Source: Ochotona curzoniae (Eukaryota; Chordata; Mammalia; Lagomorpha; Ochotonidae). From it: a DNA stretch of 64,000 bases. The notes under the pieces are model-generated. The model did not search any database, had not been told where the DNA came from, and was given only the letters and a program-made list of their open reading frames with translations. The position numbers and the translations under genes were made by a program. Location of the stretch: assembly GCF_017591425.1 (NCBI RefSeq), contig NW_024465885.1:33612501-33676500 (forward strand), written 5' to 3'. Within the stretch, counting starts at the first letter, position 1. Each line of letters starts with the position of its first letter. Positions 1-11,538 of this stretch are shown piece by piece.

Positions 1-60
1 GTGAGTAAACAATATGTTAAAAATAATGCAAGTTCAATTTTTATAATGAGAACATTAGAA
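1..60 (-). mobile_element. L1 3'UTR fragment at window edge
   Basis: Bases 10-35 are identical to bases 53921-53946, which lie in the 3' untranslated region of a better preserved antisense L1. This piece has the same orientation and probably continues beyond the left edge of the window. Its right limit is a guess, because similarity fades after the shared 26 bases. Confidence 0.7.
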
Positions 61-506
61 AATTTAAAACGTTGCTCCATGTTATACTAAAGTCCCCAAG
101 AGCAATTAAAAGGATAATTATTCTTATAGAACAACCAAAAAAGGAAGGATGGATGGAATGAAGAGTTCTGCAAAAGCCAAAGAAACACATGGAAACCTAT
201 GTGAATTCATGTAAACAACAGCCATAATCCTTCTGAGAAATAAATCCTGGTGTCATCATTAAAGCCATATCCGGGCATTTTTACCTAATTATTGAATGTG
301 TAATTCCTGGTTAAAAAAAGAAAACCCTGAGTTGTTAAAATGTGTACAATCATATAAGATGAAAGTGTTAAATATATTGGTTTTTCATAATTGATTATTC
401 CAATAATTAATTGAAAGTATAGAGACAGTCCAAATGTAGTACTGAAACTTAAATTTACCTACTTGATGCTTATTTATCATTGCATATAAAATGTTATATA
501 AAAGTT
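61..506. other. AT-rich stretch, nothing recognised
   Basis: No repeat family, convincing open frame or RNA motif was recognised here. The sequence is AT-rich with short A and T runs. Confidence 0.6.
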
Positions 507-521
507 TGTAAAGTGAGTTTT

Positions 522-843
522 TATATCAATTTATTTTTATTGGAAAGGCAGATGAACAGAGAGGAGGAGAGACCGAGAGGAAGATCTCCATCCACTAACT
601 CATTCCCCAAGTGGCCACAATGGGTTAAACTGAGTCTATCAGAAGCCAGGAGCCTGGAACCTCCTCAGAGTCTCCCACATGGGTGCAGGGTCCCAAGGCT
701 TTGGTCCATTCTTGACTTCTTACACAGGGCCCAAGCAGGAAGCTGGATGGGAAGTAGAACCAGGATTAGAACCTGTGCTCATACAGGAACCTGGCATGTG
801 TGCAAGGCGAAGACTTCAGCCACTACTCTACTGTGCCAGACCC
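522..843 (-). mobile_element. Lagomorph C-SINE, antisense, near full length
   Basis: Read on the minus strand this is a tRNA-derived SINE of about 320 bp. The plus strand starts with the antisense tail (TTTATTTTTATTGGAAAGGCAG), passes the landmark CCCAAGGCTTTGG at about 692, and ends in the antisense tRNA-like head. Flanks TGTAAAGTGAGTTTT (507-521) and TGTAAAGTTAATTTT (844 onward) look like an imperfect 15-bp target duplication, which fixes the ends. The open frames crossing it are not genes. Confidence 0.93.
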
Positions 844-2639
844 TGTAAAGTTAATTTTAAGAAGTACAGTTATTCATTCTAATTTTGTCACCATAACATT
901 CAGTCTGAAATAGGATTTCACTGTAACTTTAGTGACTACTTTCTCTTTTGAAAATGAAATATTCTTTCCACTGGAGCAAGGGGGAAACTGCTCTGCTCTT
1001 CCTCGAACTGCAGAGAGAAATCTGACCACAATAGTCAAAGCAAGAGAATGAACGTCCTTTTCCCTTTACAGACTTCGCCATGTCCCCTATTCCTTGTTTT
1101 AACGCCAATATCATGGAGATGCAGTTCCCAGGAGTTTTAATTTCCTGTTTTATTCTTTCTCATTTTTATTTGATAAGTGTCTAGGCACTAGTGCATCTGT
1201 TCCTCTAAGCAATGCTGCATTCTGATTTGCCACCTGTGTTAGCCACTTTAAACTATTCATGCATGCTGAATGCTCAAGGAAATACATCCATTTCTCCCAG
1301 CTGTAGTAACTGGATACTCACTGTCCTTATGAAAAAGTCAGATATTTAGTAACAGAGTATTATAAAATCTGTGCATAAAGATTTTCGGTGTATTTCGCCC
1401 TACTCAACCCAGTAAAGCAATAGCTAGAAGGCAGCTGTTCCATCCTTAATGCTTGGGTGCTTTGGTTAATCAATTTCTTAAAGAGAAATAGAAAGAGGAA
1501 GCAAGCAACCTTGGTTTGTTCTTGTTTCACATGAAAAAATAATTTTTATGTGTACAATTCAGTGAGCTGATGTTGTTGGGAATTTGATGCAAAGGATGAC
1601 AGAACACTTGATTCTTGTCTTACATGAATTTTCCTGTGGATAATTTCAGTGTGCAAAGCAAGATTTATATCAGAGAAAAGGTCTCTTGTCATAGTGACAG
1701 CAGGGAGACTCCAGGGCAGGAAAAACCTGAGAAAATGCTGGTGGTTCAGTCTTCTAAGTGCCATCTCTGGAAGGGGGACAGATGTGGAGAGAGGAACTCA
1801 TTCACAATGAGCAGTAATTTCATGCAGATTCTTGTACAGAACAAAAAAGAAAAATGTCATCAGAAGAGTATGCCTGCTGGGCCTTCCTCCCATTATTCTG
1901 GTGGTCAAACAAGGAGCTGGGAGGATTGTGCCCTACGAAGGATGAAATGGAAGAAGAAAATACTTCATATTATTAAAGAGAAATCTCACTAGAGACCACA
2001 GACCTATTAGCCCATCTGACTCCTCACACTAATGAGATTCCTTAAAGACAGATAGCGCCTACCAAAGTATCAGGAGTGGAGCTCCAATACAGGAAAATGA
2101 GAAAATTGTTACAGTTGTGTCTTTGAAACACATGTTGGTTGAACCAAATAGCAGCTAGCAATCAACCAAAGAATGGAGATAAAAATGCATGAGAAGGTCC
2201 AACTTGTAATCATGTCTAGTTTGCTCATGACAACACAAAAGTCATCAGAAGGGTATGATACACAGCTTGAGTATGTCCTTATAATAAAACCAAATAGTCA
2301 GAATGGTAAGATGGTACCTGTACCTTGCTAACAGCATCTTCTGAGCAGAAACAAACATCTTGTACAATTTTAAAGAGATTTTCTCTCTTCTCATCCCAAC
2401 AGGGAGCATGTCCCTAAACACCTATTAGCCCGTCTAACTGTGACAATTCATTGCCCCCAGTTGTAAATTTCAACTTCACCTACTGTCAGATAGTGGACTT
2501 GAAGTGTGCGTATGTTTATCCTTCCCAGTAGGCAACATGTTAGACATGATCAGCATAGGGTGCTTGAGGTTACAGTGCCAGAACTAAAAAGTACATACTT
2601 ACTAGCCCTGGTACATGCTATTTACTTCACTTCTTTCTT
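844..2639. other. Unclassified unique-looking sequence
   Basis: No recognised repeat or gene. An open frame at 1615-1992 (125 codons) has no family signature that I know. The stretch holds two copies of a short motif like TTAGCCCATCTRACT (near 2007 and 2423) that occurs again near 3640, so part of it may belong to an old dispersed repeat. Confidence 0.5.
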
Positions 2640-3300
2640 TTTTTTTTCCTTTCCCCTATGATGACAGCTCAGATCATGGAACATGGACATAGTAAGGCTA
2701 TGTCTTCTGAAACATTTCTGGGGTAATACCTTGACCTTGGCCATAACCCTGGGTTCCTGGAAAGGCCCAAAACAGGAGTTTATCATAAGTGTTTATCACA
2801 AGATGGCATTTCATTCCAGGATGAGCTCTCCCTTTTCTTTTATAGCTCAGACAGTAACCAGATTGTCCTAAGTTGTTTTCTGTAAACAAATTGTGAGGAT
2901 CTGTTTGCTTGGTTCTGATTTTCACTACTAGGTGGGATATGACTGTTACTGATTGGATACTTTAAAGTGCATGATGCTTAAACTGATTGGGCAATCATGT
3001 TCCATGCCACTATAATAGATTGGATAATTTGTATTATGCATTGATTCAGACTTGGTTGGTTGAACCATTTGCATCATGTGCTACTGCAATCTTAGAGAGT
3101 GAATGATTGTTGTTTAAAAATCCCTGAACAACAACAATAACAATAAATCCCTGAAGACAGCTAACAGGTGATGCTCCCTCTTCCATGTGGGGTGGAATGG
3201 AAAAGTCCACCAGTCTCAGTGCCACCTGGTGAGTAAAGACTCCTGAGCTTATTAAGAGTCTGCCTCCAAATTATTTCTCAGTCTTAGAATAAGCTGAAAG
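2640..3300 (+). mobile_element. Possible old LTR-type repeat (weak)
   Basis: The stretch resembles a retroviral-type LTR in layout only. It has several GATTGG (inverted CCAAT) boxes at about 2950-3025, a TTTAAAAATCCCTGAA box near 3114, an AATAAA at about 3140, and a GTGAGTAAAGACTCC stretch near 3229. I found no clean TG...CA ends and no target duplication, so this is an inference. It could equally be unique sequence. Confidence 0.28.
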
Positions 3301-4302
3301 CTCAGACACTGCTTTCTTGCTGGAAGCCCAGCTGGAGACCCAAAGGAAAGGGACTTGGCACTTCGATTTGGATAAGGAAGCTTTTGGAGAGAAACATACT
3401 TTGCATCTTAGACACCCTAGTTTCCTTGCCGGCCTCTGAATAAAACGGAAGTTAAGTTCTAAAAATTGTCTATCAGTTGCTATTCTTATGGTAAAGCTCA
3501 CAACACAGCATGGTATCACGCTTTGATCTCGATAAATGCAGCTTTTTTGGGACAAACAGGTTTCTTATATATCTTCTAATAAGCCTTCACTTTTTTCTTT
3601 TTCTCTTTTCACCAGGACCTCTCTCTATCTGCTTAGTAGCCCATCTAACTCCTCACATTCTGACCTGGGGCAAGCCAAATTTTCTGTTGATGTGCGAGGG
3701 ATATAATGTCACTTTCTCTGGTGTTATCTGAACTCTGGCCTTAACGAGAGGGACTCTTTTTCCAAGTTTGTTTCCTTCTTAGAATTCTCTGCCACCAAAG
3801 GATATTCTGCAGAATTTTCTTTACTATAAACTAATAGTTTTGTAATTAATTATTTTTATATTAAAATCCTGCCTAAGTTGCCTTTTTGTCTTTATCAGGC
3901 TTTATTCATAGAGTAGGATCAATTGGATGTTTTCTGTAATACCCAGACAGTCTTACAGAATGTCCCGATTTCCACAAGCCATACCTTTTCTCGAGAGACA
4001 GGAAATATTCATTTGGTCCCCTGAGATATCTAACCTACCCTAAATACACTTACAATACTGTTTCACAGCTTGGTCGACTAGTGACTTAAGCTGCATCTAC
4101 AAATCTGGAGTTTAAAATTAGATTTTTACTTCCCTAATTAAATACAAGCATAAAATTAAGGATTATCAGACCTGCAAAAATATTGACTACAAAACAGAAA
4201 CATAGCAATTTTGATGAGCTACAAATTATGCAAAATTATTTTTTAAGTTAGCATTTATGTCCTACTTAGAGTAAAAAAAATAGATATATATATATATATC
4301 AC
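3301..4302. other. No recognised feature; short AT microsatellite at the end
   Basis: Nothing coding was recognised. The stretch is AT-rich and ends in a short (AT)n run at 4284-4299 just before the next SINE. Confidence 0.55.
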
Positions 4303-4580
4303 AGGGCCTCCAGGGTGGCAGAGTAGGTTAAGGCACATTTTCTCATCCAGCTTCCTGCTACATTACCTACAGAGATAGCGGAAGATGACCCAAGGATCTG
4401 AACCTCTGCCACCCATGTGGTAGACCCTGATGGAGAACCTGCATCCAGGCTTTGTCTGGACCAGTTCAGCCATTACAGTCATTTTGAAAGTGAAAAAACA
4501 ATGTGTGGCGTTTTTTTCCTGTTTCTCTTCCCTCTCTCTGTCAGTCTTTCAAATAAATAAAGAAATTATTTTTTTAGAAG
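4303..4580 (+). mobile_element. Old C-SINE with internal deletion
   Basis: The sense-strand SINE starts near GGGCCTCCAGGGTGGCAGAG and ends at AATAAATAAAGAAATTATTTTT. The central tRNA-like part that normally holds the GGATCCCATATGGGC block is missing, so the element is about 280 bp. Many substitutions mark it as one of the older copies. Confidence 0.8.
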
Positions 4581-4731
4581 AAGAAGAAAGGATCGGGCAC
4601 AGGGATGGGCTCAATGCTTTCAGTTTAGTTTGCTAAAGGATTTCTGAGGGATTCCAAAGCCAGTGTGCATGTGACGTTTGAGAGGAGGCACAAAGGTAGC
4701 TGAGGAACTAATCCCTTATAAACATACTGAT

Positions 4732-4860
4732 AATTAAGAAGACAGACTCTGGAACTGAATTTCCTGGTTTCAGATCCAAGCTCTGCCACTTCCTAGAGAG
4801 GCGACTTGGGGGAAGCTAGTCAGCGACTTTATGCAATGGTTTCCTTATTATGAATCCAAC
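4732..4860 (+). mobile_element. MIR SINE, sense
   Basis: The run from AGACTCTGGAACTGAATTTCC to CAAGCTCTGCCACTTCC matches the core of the mammal-wide MIR consensus (pattern: agactctggagccagactgcctgggttc ... ggctctgccactta, recalled). MIRs predate placental mammals, so this is among the oldest repeats in the window. Confidence 0.8.
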
Positions 4861-6180
4861 AGCAGCACCTTCTGTAGACAGCTACCAAAAGGGTTGGGTG
4901 GGTGACTTACTCTCTGTGAGCTCAGCAGCAGCTTCAACTTCTGGTATGAAGTCTATAAACTTGTGAGAATGGAATAGCATCAAGTGACCTGGGCTGTATC
5001 TGTTAGCTTGAGTGTGGTGTCCCCGTGTTACTGTCGGTCCATTCCATGCCAGGCATGGGGCCTGTGGGCAGAATAACTCCAGAGGCATAGTTAGACAGAC
5101 TCTTCCTGGCCCTCAGGGAATCACAGCAAACCCAGAGTCACAGTGACCTATGGGAAACCACATCCTGGGAGCCTCTGCCACTGGGATAGAAAGTTAAAGG
5201 TCAGTGATACTGGTGACTTGGCTTTCACCTCTTGGAGTGGCAGATTTGGTCCTTCTGTCCTCTGGAAGTCAGCTGGGTAGGACACAAGCTCAGCCAGAGG
5301 TGACGAAAGGAAAATTAGGTTCCTTTGGCAGTGATGGTTGTACAAACAAAGGTTTTGGGTTTAAAATATCACTGCATTCTCAGCAGCTATGGCTCAATTC
5401 TGCTGGTCACATGGCCCCTCTAGCTTCAACTCCCCTCTCTCAAGCCTTTGTTTGCTATTGGAAACCTGAAGAAAGTACAAATACAAATAGTTCATCAAAA
5501 CTCAAACAGTATTTTAAACTTTCTTTGAAAAAATATTAAAGGAACCCAAGTTGAATGCATAAAAATAAAAACAAAAATTTGTACCAACACTCACCAAAAA
5601 AAGAGACATTAATTTATTCATCCCTCCTTACTGAACTATTTTCAGTTCTTTTCCACGTAAATTTTGCAGCCACAATCTCGTTCATCGGACAGTTTTCCAT
5701 TCTGACGAGAGGATTCAGGATGCCACGCTGATCTTGTGTGGTGAGCATCCCACCTGCCCAAGGCTATCTTTCCTCTCAGTGTCTACTTTTCCCAGATAAC
5801 ATTTTGTTGCTCTATATTTTATTTAAAAAATGATTCTTTTATCACTGTCAAGCCATTAATAAGTTGTGCAATTAAAGAAATAAAGAAAAAATACACATAC
5901 AAGTTTTAAGCATGAGACAAGAGATACTACCTAAAATATGAATGCATATATTATTGCTGAACCGTAGGGAATTAAGCTGAAGGTAGGAGGAATGATAGAT
6001 TTAACACACATATTGAGATAAAAAGTGGACTTAATCTCCTCATAGCAAAATAACAAGAAGAAGAAAACAGAGGAGAGTTAATATTATTTTCAGAAATATG
6101 CTCCAGGCAACCCACATTCTGATTACATTTCTTGCAGAAATAGACTGAGGAGGAGGATATGTTCAGCAAAAGATAAATAA
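4861..6180. other. No recognised feature
   Basis: No repeat or gene was recognised with confidence. The part at 4870-5480 is less AT-rich than its surroundings. Open frames at 4882-5088 (-), 5148-5345 (-) and 5204-5539 (+) overlap each other and show no domain that I know. Confidence 0.5.
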
Positions 6181-6190
6181 ACCAAAGTTT

Positions 6191-6512
6191 GGGCCCTGTA
6201 TGTTAGTCTAGTGGTTAAAATCCTTATCATGAATGCACAGGAGTCCCTTAGGGGTGCTGGTTCATGTCCTACCTGCTCCACTTCCCATCCATCTCCCAGT
6301 TTGTGGCCTGAGAAGCAGTCAAGAACTGCCCAAAGCCTTGGGACTCTGTGGCAATGTGGGAGATTGAAAGTACCTGTCTGCTGACTTTGGATCAGCTCAG
6401 CTCCAACTATTGTAGTGACTTAGGGAGTGAATGAGCAGATGAAAGACCTTTCTCTCTGCTTCTCCTTCTCTCTATAAATCTGACTTTCCAATAAAAAAAA
6501 TCATTTAAAAAG
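6191..6512 (+). mobile_element. C-SINE, sense, full length
   Basis: The sense copy begins GGGCCCTGTATGTTAGTCTAGTGG, keeps the GGGACTCTGTGGCAATGTGGGA middle, and ends CCAATAAAAAAAATCATTTAAAAAG. Length (about 320 bp) and order fit the lagomorph SINE. The moderate number of substitutions suggests intermediate age. Confidence 0.92.
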
Positions 6513-9500
6513 TCCACATAATAAAACAACATAATTTGCCATGTCCAGAAAAAAATATTCTAAAAATAGAACAAATTCAAAGTCCATGAAATTTCACAAC
6601 ATTTAGGACAAATATTAAGGTCTGAGAGGAAAAAATATAAACGTTTACCAGTTATGGGGAAGTTCAATGTCTTCAAACGGTTGAAAGTTAAAATTGGAAA
6701 CAATGAGAAAACTCCTTGAAGATGAATTAAATTGATTTCACCTTTGACTTTTCTCAGGAAACTGAACAGCAAAATGTGGGAGAAAACTGATCATTTTTTT
6801 TCCAAAATTTTCAAAACGTGCCTTCCATTTTTCCTTTAAAAATGATCCTGTAGGTGTGCCCCATGAAAACAAAGCAACAAAAGAAAGAAGTGGCAACCCA
6901 GGAGTTACATAAAGTACAGATAAATTGAATTATCTTGAATAGATGTTAATAAAAATCATAGGAGGACAAGAATGGAAGCAGCATGGGAGGCAACCATTCT
7001 AAAATGCTTGAAATTTAATTCTCCAAGAGGCACTTTTGGAAAGCTGAAACTAACGAAATATTGATGGTTCTGAATTTTTGTCACTGTTACTGTGTCTTGA
7101 TCCCTTTTTCCCCTTTTTTGTATTTTGTAAATACAGAAATAAAGAGATCTTCCATTTACTGATTTATTCTCCAGATGGGTTTGCATCAAGATGAAGCCAA
7201 GAGCCTAGAAATTAATCTGGTTTTGCCATATGGGTGGAAGTAATGTAAGTACTTCAGTGACCATGTTTTGTGTCCAAGAATGCACATGAGCAGGAATATG
7301 GGTGGGGAGCAAAGTGAGCTAGACTGTAACCAGCTATCCAGTATGCCACACAACAATCCAAAGCAATAATTTTAGTTCGGTCCCAGACATTCACTCTGGA
7401 TCAAAATGTTTAAAAAAAAAAATTTTTTTTTTTAAGTTTAAGCATGAGCAAAGGCAGTAAAAAGTAAAAACCAAGCAATTCACCACCTCAAACAGGAAAG
7501 GAATCAACTGGTGATTTTTAAAAGAAGAGGAAGAAAAAGAAATGAGAAGTTTGAATAAAAAAAAAGGTAATCATAATTTATTGTATATCTGACTATGGAT
7601 GGCATTTGCTGTTTCCATTAGATCAACATTGATCTTAACAAAATTGCCATGTAACTGATGGGGGCTTTAAAATAAACAACGAAGAGAACAAAGACAATTT
7701 GTCAAAATCAACAAAAGTGAAAAATATCACACAATTATAACTTATCAGTAAAATGTAAGTTTAACTACATTGGATTAATAGAGAAATATAGAAGAACAGA
7801 AAAAAAAATGTATTGGAGTGGAGACAACTCTGTTTCATTTGCAAAACCGACAAAAACACTATAAAATATTGATGTCTGTATTATAACGGGTTAAATTTTA
7901 GAACATTCTAGTCATCTCTTTGTTTATTTCACTTTCTGTTTTCATAAATTATGTAACAGAGGCTGGAGAAATGATACATTGACTATGTGAACAAACTAAC
8001 TTGAAATGTCATATAATATAAAATAATGAGAGAAAAAATACAATGTGTGGGATAGGAATATTTTTGCTATTTACTGAAACACATTTCCTCTAAATTTCAA
8101 ATATAGTCTAGCCGTCATTTAGCAAGAACATTAGGTTCCTTAAAATGCTGCCTGTAATGATGGAAAAATACCTCTACTTATTTTTCCATAAAACATATTC
8201 CTCTTCAATAGAATCTCATTTTCTGTAGCAATCTCTTTCCATTTATTATTAGTTCAAACTGATTATGTGATAATTAATTTTTCTCATCAGAGCTACTCTT
8301 TTCAATGACTTTTTTTAACTGAAATTTTCTTAATCATATTTCCTAATTGGAGTTATAAATATCGCTCAGGAATTGAATGTAAACGGGATTTCCTGATTGA
8401 TACATAGATACAATGGCTAATAATTCTTTGAGGAATCAAATTGTTTATAGGTATACCTGCATACCATTTGTGAATTTACACCAACTGCTGGTCTGGAATT
8501 CTGTACAAATTGCATCTAAGGAAGTATAATTATTTGTGCTTTAGATTTTCTATTTTATCATCTTTTAGACTAGTAGTTTAGAGTTTAAAAATATCTATTT
8601 CAATTTGTTTTTTTAAACTTTTGCGTAGGCAATAACAGAACATAACAGGTAATTTTAAACATTACAGATATACACACTAAACTTGTTAAGACAGCATTTG
8701 AAATTTGTTTTCCAATTTACTTTCCTTTTAAAAGACAAAGGTACTATTTAACATGTTGCTTTAAAATAAATTTGGTCAGAAACTAAAATAAAACTTTGAC
8801 AGCTTTTAAGTCATGTTATGCTTAATTTTTGAAATGAATTTCTTGGAAGATATTTTCAGTAAATTGAGAGGGGGCTGTATCCAGGTTTGTTTGTTTATTT
8901 TCTTTCTCTTTAAATGTATTTTTGAACAAAAATTTCTCTTCGTCTCATTCATGGTTCCTTCTATTCTACATAATTTCTTTGTGCAAGATTTTAGATTAAT
9001 AAAAAGAAAAATGATTTTAGCAGTTTCAGTTTGTTGGCAACTTAAGTTGCCTTAAATATTCCTGTTTTTTCCTTTGGATTTATGCCAGTGAAACTTGAAT
9101 AAGTATTTGTCAGGGATCTTAACGGAAGAGTTCTCATATTTCAAAGGAGAGTGATTCACAACAGCTCTAAGTTCCTTCTTATTTCATGATCATTATGGAT
9201 TTAAAAACAGCAGTATTCTTAAAATTACTTCCATATGTCATCTATACACAAATGTTAATTTTGGGTTGATTGCAAAATCTGAATTTTATGGAGCTGCATC
9301 GAAAGCGTGCATTATGAAATGATCATAAGATTGAATGTTCTCTATCGCCAAGCTTCTGATCTATATTTCAGAATTTAAATTTAAGCTGACTTTTAGTTTA
9401 TCCAATTCACACTCTGTAAGACATGTAACAATGCAAAATTGTCAATCTCTGAATTTGATGCTCATCTTACATAATTCTAGGTGATTGAAAAAGCAATGGG

Positions 9501-9524
9501 TATTTCATTGTGAGCATCTTTAGA
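6513..9524. other. Long AT-rich stretch without recognised features
   Basis: Three kilobases without a recognised repeat or coding signature. All open frames are under 90 codons. The one feature that stands out is a 26-bp perfect palindrome of an A11 run followed by a T11 run at 7410-7435. Very diverged old repeats could be present and missed by eye. Confidence 0.5.
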
Positions 9525-9835
9525 GAGTGTGGCTAGCACAGTAGAGATTTGACATAATGACACAGTTATTTGAAACACTTGCACTGGTATCCCCGGGATT
9601 GGAGTCCTGACTTTTCTCTTGATTTTTACATCACTAATTAAGTGTGCACTGGGAGGTAGCAGAAGACAACTGAAGTGGTTAAGTTCCTTCTTCCTCTGTA
9701 GCAGACCTCACTGAGTTACTGCCTCCTGTATTTGGTCCATCCCAACCACAGCCATTGTGGATATTTAGGAAGTGGACCAAGTGATGGGAAATTCTTTTTG
9801 CATGTCTGTGCTTCTTCTATCTCTTCTTCATGAAT
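9525..9835 (+). mobile_element. Very old C-SINE remnant (probable)
   Basis: Pieces in the expected order resemble the sense SINE: a head near GTGGCTAGCACAGTAGAG, CACTGGTATCCCCGGGATTGGAGTCC, then AGCCATTGTGGATATTTAGGAAGTG and a CT-rich TTCTTCTATCTCTTCTTC end. The copy is strongly diverged and lacks a clear A-rich tail, so the limits are approximate. Confidence 0.5.
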
Positions 9836-9924
9836 GCCATTATGCTTATGACCAATACGCTTATGTCATCATACAAAAGATGTGTTGGGTTGATATTCTG
9901 CTCGAGAATGTCACCGTTTGAATT

Positions 9925-10034
9925 TATTATATAAGTATATAACATATGTCATTTTGTATGTACACAGTAATATAATTATATATGTAATGTATAATTATAT
10001 ATTATGTCATTACATATATATGTCATAATAATGT
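9925..10034. repeat. AT-rich low-complexity, partly palindromic
   Basis: A run dominated by ATATAT, TAATTATAT and ACATATATATGT blocks. It contains several short self-complementary segments and could form cruciforms. It is probably a decayed (TA)n/(ACAT)n microsatellite. Confidence 0.7.
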
Positions 10035-10499
10035 AATTCTTTGCTTTGCTTTATTGCTTTAATGTCTTTAACTCAAAGAATAGGAATCATGGCCTTCGAT
10101 ATTAAAGTCTTTTTACTGACAATGATTTTTTTTTCTGTACTGCCTATGTTTTTGGTTTCCTGTATCATTTTTAAAAATTTCTCTATTTGCCCATTCTTTA
10201 TTCCTACAATCTTCTTATTCATTCTCAGCCATTCTTGAAGGTAGATAACTGATCTGAAACTATTTTTTGGCAGCAAAAATAGAATCTTTAAGCAGTTTTA
10301 AAAGCTTGAAGAATAGTGCTTTTAGAGTCCTCACCCCCTTCTTTCCTAGGAACCATAAATCATGTTGTCAGCTTAGAAAACTGGTATCAAAGTGCCCCAA
10401 AGACTTCATTCATTAGGTGAGATACATGAGATTGGAGAAGTGACTCAGGCTGTATTCATTAAGTAATTTACACGAGGTTGGAGATTTCTTAAATCTGTT

Positions 10500-10680
10500 A
10501 GTTTTTAATTTCTTTTTATTAATTGGAAAGTCAGAGTAACAGAGAAAAAGAAGAGTTGTGGAGAGAGAGAGAAATAGAGAGATCTGTCTTCTATTTAATG
10601 GTTCACTACCTAAATGATCACAGTGGCTAAAGCTATGCCAGGCTTAAATCAAGTGGCTGAAACTTCTTCCAGCTCTCGTA
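10500..10680 (-). mobile_element. C-SINE, antisense, head half missing
   Basis: The plus strand shows the antisense tail and body of the SINE: TTTTTATTAATTGGAAAGTCAG, then GAGATCTGTCTTC, GGTTCACTACCTAAATGATCACAGTGG and GAAACTTCTTCCAGCTCTC. It stops just before the STRAP pseudogene. The tRNA-like half of the SINE is not found on the far side of the pseudogene. The SINE is therefore truncated, or that half was lost when the pseudogene arrived. Confidence 0.85.
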
Positions 10681-10681
10681 C

Positions 10682-11538
10682 CATCTCCCACTGCCATCCA
10701 AAACATGTTTCTGGGGGCAGAGGCCTCTCACCTGCTCGGGCCACACGTGGCCCATGGTGGATCTGGCCTTCAGCGGCATCACGCCTTATGGCTATTTCTT
10801 AATCAGCGCTTACAAAAATGATAAACCTATGCTAAGCCAAGGAGATATCGGAGACTGCACTGGAACATTTTTGGGTCACAAAGGTGCTGTTTTGGGTGCA
10901 ACGTCGAATAAGGATGCCACCAATGCAGCCACAGCCGCTGCGGATTTCACAGCCGAAGGGTGGGATGCTCTTTCGGGAGATGAATTGGTGACCCTGGCAC
11001 ATAAACACATTGACAAGACTGTGGATTTTACATAGGATAGTAATTATTTGTTAACTGGTGGACTGGATAAACTGTTACAGATGTATGATTTAAACAAACC
11101 GGAAGCAGAACCTAAAGAAATCCGTGGTCACACTTCTGGTATTAAAAAGGCTTTGTGGTGCAGTGAGGATAAACAGATTCTTTTAGCTGATGGTAAGACT
11201 GTTCGCCTTTGGGATCATTTTACTATGACAGATGTGAAATCTCTAAATTGTAATATGTCTCTTAGTAGTATGGAGCATATTCCTGAAGGAGAGATCTTGG
11301 TTATAACTTATGGATGATCTATTGCTTTTCATAGTGCAGTAAGTTTAGACCCAATTAAATCCTTCGAAGCTCATGCAATTATCAATATACCACAGCTCTT
11401 ACATCATCTTTTAAACTTAACTTTCTATGTACTCAAACACAAAAATCTAAGTTTTATATTCTAGAGAAACATGATTATCTAAATTAGCACACGTGGACAG
11501 TATAATACCAAGTGATACCAAAAAAAAAAAAAAAAAAA
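10682..11538 (+). pseudogene. STRAP: Processed pseudogene of STRAP (WD-repeat protein), 3' truncated
   Basis: This is an intronless copy of the mRNA for STRAP, a cytoplasmic seven-bladed WD40 protein known to bind TGF-beta receptors and, as unrip, the SMN complex. The coding match runs in one frame from 10727 (residue about 8) through VDLAFSGITPYGYFLIS, GTFLGHKGAV, NKDATNAATAAADFTAEGWD, LLTGGLDKLL, YDLNKPEAEPKEIRGHTSG, VRLWDH and IPEGEILVITYG, then SIAFHSAVSLDPIKSFEA to about 11400. That covers roughly the first two-thirds of the 350-residue protein. In-frame stops at 11033-11035 (TAG where Gln is expected) and 11315-11317 (TGA where Arg is expected), a one-base shift near the start codon (ATG at 10705) and loss of the C-terminal third make it non-functional. 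Bases 11400-11520 may be 3'UTR joined after an internal deletion. An 18-A tail ends the copy (11521-11538). Confidence 0.92.
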
